Below are positions 59,593-64,000 of a stretch of DNA of 64,000 bases, piece by piece (positions within the stretch are counted from its first letter, which is position 1; the number at the start of each line of letters is the position of its first letter). The translations under genes and the position numbers were made by a program. Source of the stretch: Lactarius indigo (Eukaryota > Basidiomycota > Agaricomycetes > Russulales > Russulaceae); assembly GCA_025766275.1 (NCBI GenBank), contig JAFKAC010000011.1:558001-622000 (forward strand). The letters run 5' to 3'. Below the pieces are notes generated by a model. That model was not told the DNA's origin. It searched no databases and saw only the letters and a list, made by a program, of their open reading frames with translations.

Positions 59593-61252
59593 ATGAAGGT
59601 CATCGTAACTGGTCAGTGACGGGGAAGGTGCGCTCATTCTTCAGCAGTATTAAATGCTTCTATTTGTTTGCACAGGAGCATCCGGTCTCCTCGGAACCGC
59701 CGTGTTCGATGCATTCGCGAGCGCACGCACGGCAGTGCTAGTGGGAGACACCGACCACCACGACCACACTGTCATCGGCATCGCACACTCGCGTCCAGGC
59801 GGTGGCCGCAACCTACATAAACTAAATCTCCTCGATCCAGACGCCGTCTCCACGTTTTTCCGTGACGCCAAACCCAATTGTGAGCCAGACGCATTAGGTT
59901 TCATTTTTCTACTGGCCGCGGGCGGTTACACACATTTGCTGGTGCCACACTGGTGCCACACCGGCGGCCGGACCCTTCGTGGCGTGGCGGCGTAATTTCG
60001 CACTGAGCCGCGGTCCTCCCACAATTCACGTTCACTTTTTTTTTTTTTGATTCAAAATGCGTGGTGATGTGAAAACGAAACTTACCCTCTTTCGCAATAC
60101 GTAGTGGTGATACATTGTGCGGCAGAGCGCAAGCCTGACGTCGCCGAGAAGGTGCGTCGCGGGCCCTTTTTCCCACAAATGTTCACCACTCTGACCGCGA
60201 TGCACCGCGCAGGACCCAGAAGGCACGAGAAAGGTACCCCCATTCACCTTCCCCCCCGAAACCTACCACCCTATCTTCACTCACTTACGCATGCCCCCTC
60301 TGCGATAGCTAAACGTCGACGTGCCTGCGCACCTCGCTGTGCTCGCAAAGGAACTTGGGTTCACGCTCATCTCCATCTCCACTGGTTAATCTCTTTTTCT
60401 TGCCTTGCCGTTCGTCTATGCTCAACTCGTCCCGCCGTACTATATATAGACTACGTCTTTGACGGCACCTCGCCGCCCTACGCACCCTCGGCACCGACGA
60501 ACCCGGTCAACCTGTATGGCATCACAAAGCGCGACGGCGAACTTGCCGTGCTCGGCGTCCAAGAGGCGCGCATAGCCGTGCTGCGCGTTCCCATCTTGTG
60601 CGTCTTTGATCCTTGATCGGTCTACTGAGAAAACCATATCGTCAGCGGCGCAGATACGGCCCCGTTCCGTCGAATGCAGATTCGGCGGTCAATGTCCTAC
60701 TGGACGTCGTCCGGGACCAGTCGGGAAAACAGTACAAGATGGATCATTATCAGACGCGTTTCCCCACCAACGTACTCGATATCGCGAACTTTCTCGTCCG
60801 CCTTGCACGTGAGGAACCCTCTTTTTTTTTTTTCTCTCGCAGTGTTTTTTTTTTTTTGTTTATTCACCGGGAAGCTAGAAATGCCTAGGGACGCACTGCT
60901 ACCTCCGGTGATACATTACTCTGCCGAAGAGCCGTTTACGAAATACGAGATATGCCTTATTTTTGCGCGCATCCTTGGTCTTCCACATGCGCACATCAGT
61001 ATCGGACGCTGGACCACCGCCCCCAGGTACGGGCTATGGCATATACACCCTCTGACATAGATTTGATGCGTTCTTTCTTTCTTTTTCTGTTCTTCTCTTC
61101 TTTCGTTTGGAAAAAAATTAGGGTCCACACCGCGTCCGCAGAACACTCAGTTATCTCTGAGGGAGACAGAAGATCTGGGTGTCGATGGTGGGCTCATGAC
61201 AGGCGGGTTCGAGGAATGGTGGGTGGAGTATCTCCAGAACCAGACGGGATAA
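59593..61252 (+). CDS. MAT2B/RmlD-like NAD(P)-binding protein
   Basis: Extended short-chain dehydrogenase fold. Exon 1 is MKVIVT, with an intron inside the GASGLLG nucleotide-binding glycine motif (VTGASGLLGTAVFDAFA). Then come LVIHCAAERKPDVAEK, DPEGTRK, LNVDVPAHLAVLAKELGFTL with ISIST, DYVFDGTSPPYAPSAPTNPV, NLYGITKRDGELAVLG (YxxxK catalytic pair), YGPVPSNADSAVNVLLDVVR, KLEMPRDALLPPVIHYSAEE, and the end FEEWWVEYLQNQTG with TAA at 61250-61252. Members are dTDP-4-dehydrorhamnose reductases and the MAT2B regulatory subunit of methionine adenosyltransferase. The fungal forms are usually annotated as the latter type; the actual role is unproven. About nine short exons, several with poly-T tracts in introns. 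Confidence 0.83.
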
Positions 61253-62136
61253 AATTTAACGCAGGTGTTTCACGAGAGGGAGGGTTCGAGATTAGAAAGC
61301 AATAGAACACGATATGTCTAGCTTATCGAGGCGGCCTTGTACTAAGTGGTATCTTTGTCTACCGTGTCTAAGAGAGACAGGGAGGGGAAAAAAAATCTCC
61401 TGAAACCTGAAACAAGAACTGAGTACTGAGAGTTGAAAGACGCGACCGCGTGGTCGACCTACTGTGACACTCCTGGAAGCAAGCTTGCCAACGGTTCGGG
61501 ATTAAAAACGCCGTCACAAATGAAAAGGTGAGTCGATAGAAGCCGCGCGCGCACGATACGCACCTACATACTCCAACCAGCGATCTACGATGGTTTCAAC
61601 AAGGCGGCATTATTCTAATTAATCAATTCCCTTTCACCCCGTCTCGGTCTAATGAAATGTTCTTTTTACCCTGCCCATGAGGTTAATGAATGGCGGAGTG
61701 GCGGCAAGTTCCACCCTCCACGAGAGACCCGGACGTGCCCCATCACCGCACTTTCCGATCGAAGAATACCAAAGACAAAAGAAAAAAAAAAACACCCGGA
61801 CTGACGCATCCCAACACACCCGAGAAAAGCAGCACGCGCCAAGGAGGCGGTATCACAAATGAATGTCCTTGTCCTATGTATAAACACGTGTCCGTCAACG
61901 GCGGTCCAAAGTGATGATCGATCTCCAGCAAGGGTGGGCGTGAGGTGAGAGAGAGGAATCCAAAAACAGAAAGTCCACCGGTCGAAAGCGAGTGTGGCAC
62001 CACTACAACCACCACCAGTGATTGTATTTCGACCCGTTTTCCGCATGGGTCCGGGTCAACTGTCCGGTCCCAGTCCACATGCCAGTGCATATGGCGACCT
62101 CACGGAGGAACGAGCAGTGGCAGGCCAGCGCGGGTT
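61253..62136. other. Convergent intergenic region
   Basis: Between the MAT2B-like gene and the FAD monooxygenase. A-rich runs near 61390 and 61780. Overlapping frames only; no gene recognised. Confidence 0.5.
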
Positions 62137-64000
62137 CTACTTTCCCACACGAGAACGCTCGCGCAGGAGGCCCCACTCCACCCACCATTCGTCCGCGGCA
62201 TCAATCGCAAAGTAGCCCCACACCTCCATGATGTCCGCGAGCTCTGCGTCCGTTGGGCCGCTCTCCGACGATGGGGGTTCGGGCTCGTCGGCAGGGAGCG
62301 CGGACCAACGGACCAGTCCGTCACGGACGCGTGGTGGGTTTGACAGCGCCACATCGGCGTTTTCGATCTCCAGCGCCGCGACCGCATCCGCGCGCCCCTT
62401 GTGCAGATCCTGGTATGCGTACAGGAGCGTCGGGACCTGGTCCCGGCTCCGTAAGCGCGAGAATAACGTGCCGAGGATCGCTGCGTCCTCGAGCGCGAGG
62501 CTGCAAGCGTAGGTCCTTCCGGGCTAGAACGCGCGGCCACCCAAAGTCAGAACAAGGATGAAGGTGGGAAACTCAGGCCTGCACGTACACCCTGTGGATG
62601 CGCCGCTTCGCCGATGAGCACGATGCTTTCCGACTCGTCTACCCAACTCTCGAGCCGTGGCATCACAAGATACGATTGGCGCGACACAGGACCTGCATGG
62701 TCAAGTAAGAAACGCAACCTGGGTGGGGATAGGGTATTTAGAGTTCGGCGGAGGCATCACGGGATCCACCGCCCACCTTGAGTCCATTTGCCCTTCCTTG
62801 TATCTTATCGAGCTTAATGAAGTGGTTGGATTCCAGCTGTCGGGTGCACCTGGCCTTGAAACTGCTGCGGACTTCTTGAGATCTTCCCACCATACGTGAA
62901 TGGCGAATTCCTGATGGCGTCGCTGGGAAAGGACGCCCCGGAATCGTCAGTTCTCCTCCCCCTCCAAGACGGTAGCAGAACTCACTACAGGATAGCCTAG
63001 GGTCCCAGAATAATAGCACCAATCAGCATACAGTAAAGGAGAGAAGAATTGCGGTGGTTTGTCGTCACCGGGATTGCGAAGATGGACGCACCTAGCACGG
63101 CACGCCCCTCGCCAGCCCAGAACAACCACCCGTCTGCGAGTTGTCTCAGAGGCACGTGTTTGCGAATATCAGACATTGGTATGCTGCCGGTGTATACACT
63201 TAACCCAGTCGGTGTCGGTTCTGGTTCTGCATCTTCGGTGACGGCTCGGCGTACGATGCTCCGCTGTCCATCGGCACCTACGATCACATCCGCATGGAGA
63301 ATCTCACCGGTCTTGAGCCTCACGCTTGGTCGCAACGTGCTAGGCCCGGCGATAGAGGTGCTTGTGCCATTTTCAGGCGGCGCTTCGGGCGCAGGCTCCA
63401 CTGATTCAACCGTCGCACCAAAAGTTACGCGGGCGCCTGCGGATAAAGCGAGGCGATGAAGAATTTCGAGTAAGTCCGCGTGCTGACCATCGTGGAATTC
63501 AGCGTTAAGCGGTGGATCGCGCCGGCGCGGCGGGCGGGCTTACGTGCATCGTGAGATATTCTGAGCCTAGCTCTTCAACAAGGTCCGCGTGCCATGCAGA
63601 CTGTCCTATTGATTTTCCCGTCTTCACTTTCGACCCCTACCAGTTAGCATTTGTCTCATCTGTGGCACCCATGCGCCACACGAGGCAAAACACAAAGACA
63701 CTCACTGTCGAGGATAGACGACGACGGGATGGTGGAAGCCTTTTGTGACACCTCTTTCTCGACTCCCCAGTATGATAGGATTCTCGTTGCGTTTGGAGGC
63801 AGTCGCACTCCCCCGGGACAACGCCTCAAGCTCCGCGCTTGCTCAAGCACACGTACGCGATGGCCTGATGCGGCCAACGCGTATGCAGCAGAAAGTCCGG
63901 CGATCCCTGGTGGAGAAGCAGCGAGTCGGTTATGAGCAAGTACCGAAGCGAATCGTGGGACGAACCACTGCCAACGACCAAGAAATCTAGGTGAACGTTG
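62137..64000 (-). CDS. FAD-dependent monooxygenase (partial, 5' end outside window)
   Basis: PF01494-type flavin hydroxylase (salicylate-hydroxylase/UbiH-like). The visible N-terminal part has FLVVGSG joined over a short intron to GIAGLSAAYALAASGHRVRV with LEQA, the GxGxxG FAD-binding fold. It continues RLPPNATRILSYWGVEKEV, ADLVEELGSEYLTMH, HADLLEILHRLALSAGARVT, DVIVGADGQRSIVRRAV (the second FAD motif GADG), and ESIVLIGEAAHP (GEAAHP, third motif) followed by CSLALEDAAILGTLFSRL. The C-terminus is acidic and ends in RERSRVGK. The start codon lies beyond 64000. Many short exons. Substrate unknown; such enzymes hydroxylate aromatic rings with NAD(P)H. Confidence 0.82.

Overview
This window looks like nuclear DNA from a filamentous basidiomycete, most likely an Agaricomycete. 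The evidence is intron-dense genes with short introns (many about 48-60 nt, GT..AG, often with a CTAAC/CTGAC-like branch site), short spacers between many genes, an intron-containing nuclear tRNA, and protein families typical of Agaricomycetes. The multi-membrane-span paralogue family resembles proteins I associate with Ceratobasidiaceae (Rhizoctonia-like fungi). That placement is inference. No virus, plasmid, CRISPR array or intact transposon was seen.

Layout. 0.4-4 kb: MTG1-type mitochondrial GTPase and a disordered basic protein, both on minus. 4-10 kb: mostly empty, with an intron-containing tRNA-Thr(AGU) and a small three-exon membrane-protein gene hidden between short exons. 10.3-12.3 kb: a class B bHLH regulator (minus). 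12.3-16.4 kb: no recognisable gene. 16.4-20.4 kb: ATX1 copper chaperone (minus), ALY/Yra1-type mRNA export adaptor and a PFK26-like 6-phosphofructo-2-kinase (plus). 20.5-24.4 kb: NCS1 nucleobase permease and a KEN-box protein (minus). 25.9-30.4 kb: Ran1/Ksp1-type kinase (plus), mitoribosomal uS5m (minus), PITH-domain protein (plus). 30.7-32.3 kb: first copy (A) of a multi-span membrane family. 32.9-43 kb is gene-dense: ELYS-like nucleoporin, SEC24, MFS transporter, ATP10 and histone H2A.Z. 44.6-49.2 kb: membrane paralogues B and C in tandem. 50.9-61.3 kb: GT61-like glycosyltransferase, LSM8, a nucleotide-sugar/triose-phosphate-type transporter, an RMD1/DUF155 protein, a small unknown gene and a MAT2B/RmlD-like protein. 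62.1-64 kb: an FAD monooxygenase that runs off the window end.

The genes do not form one pathway. Most are housekeeping: mitochondrial translation and assembly (MTG1, uS5m, ATP10, RMD1), RNA processing and export (ALY, LSM8), chromatin and nuclear pore (H2A.Z, ELYS), secretion (SEC24, GT61, sugar transporter) and metal or metabolite handling (ATX1, PFK26-like, NCS1, MFS, MAT2B-like). Several are head-to-head pairs with 70-310 bp between start codons, suggesting shared promoters. The least explained parts are the three-copy membrane family, whose B and C copies share a conserved cytosolic-type tail, the hidden 7.5-8.0 kb gene, an unresolved coding-like tract at 43.4-44.5 kb, and a recurring TACTGTA/TACAGTA heptamer outside genes.

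Exon structures were deduced by eye from splice signals and reading phase. Boundaries are stated where I could place them.
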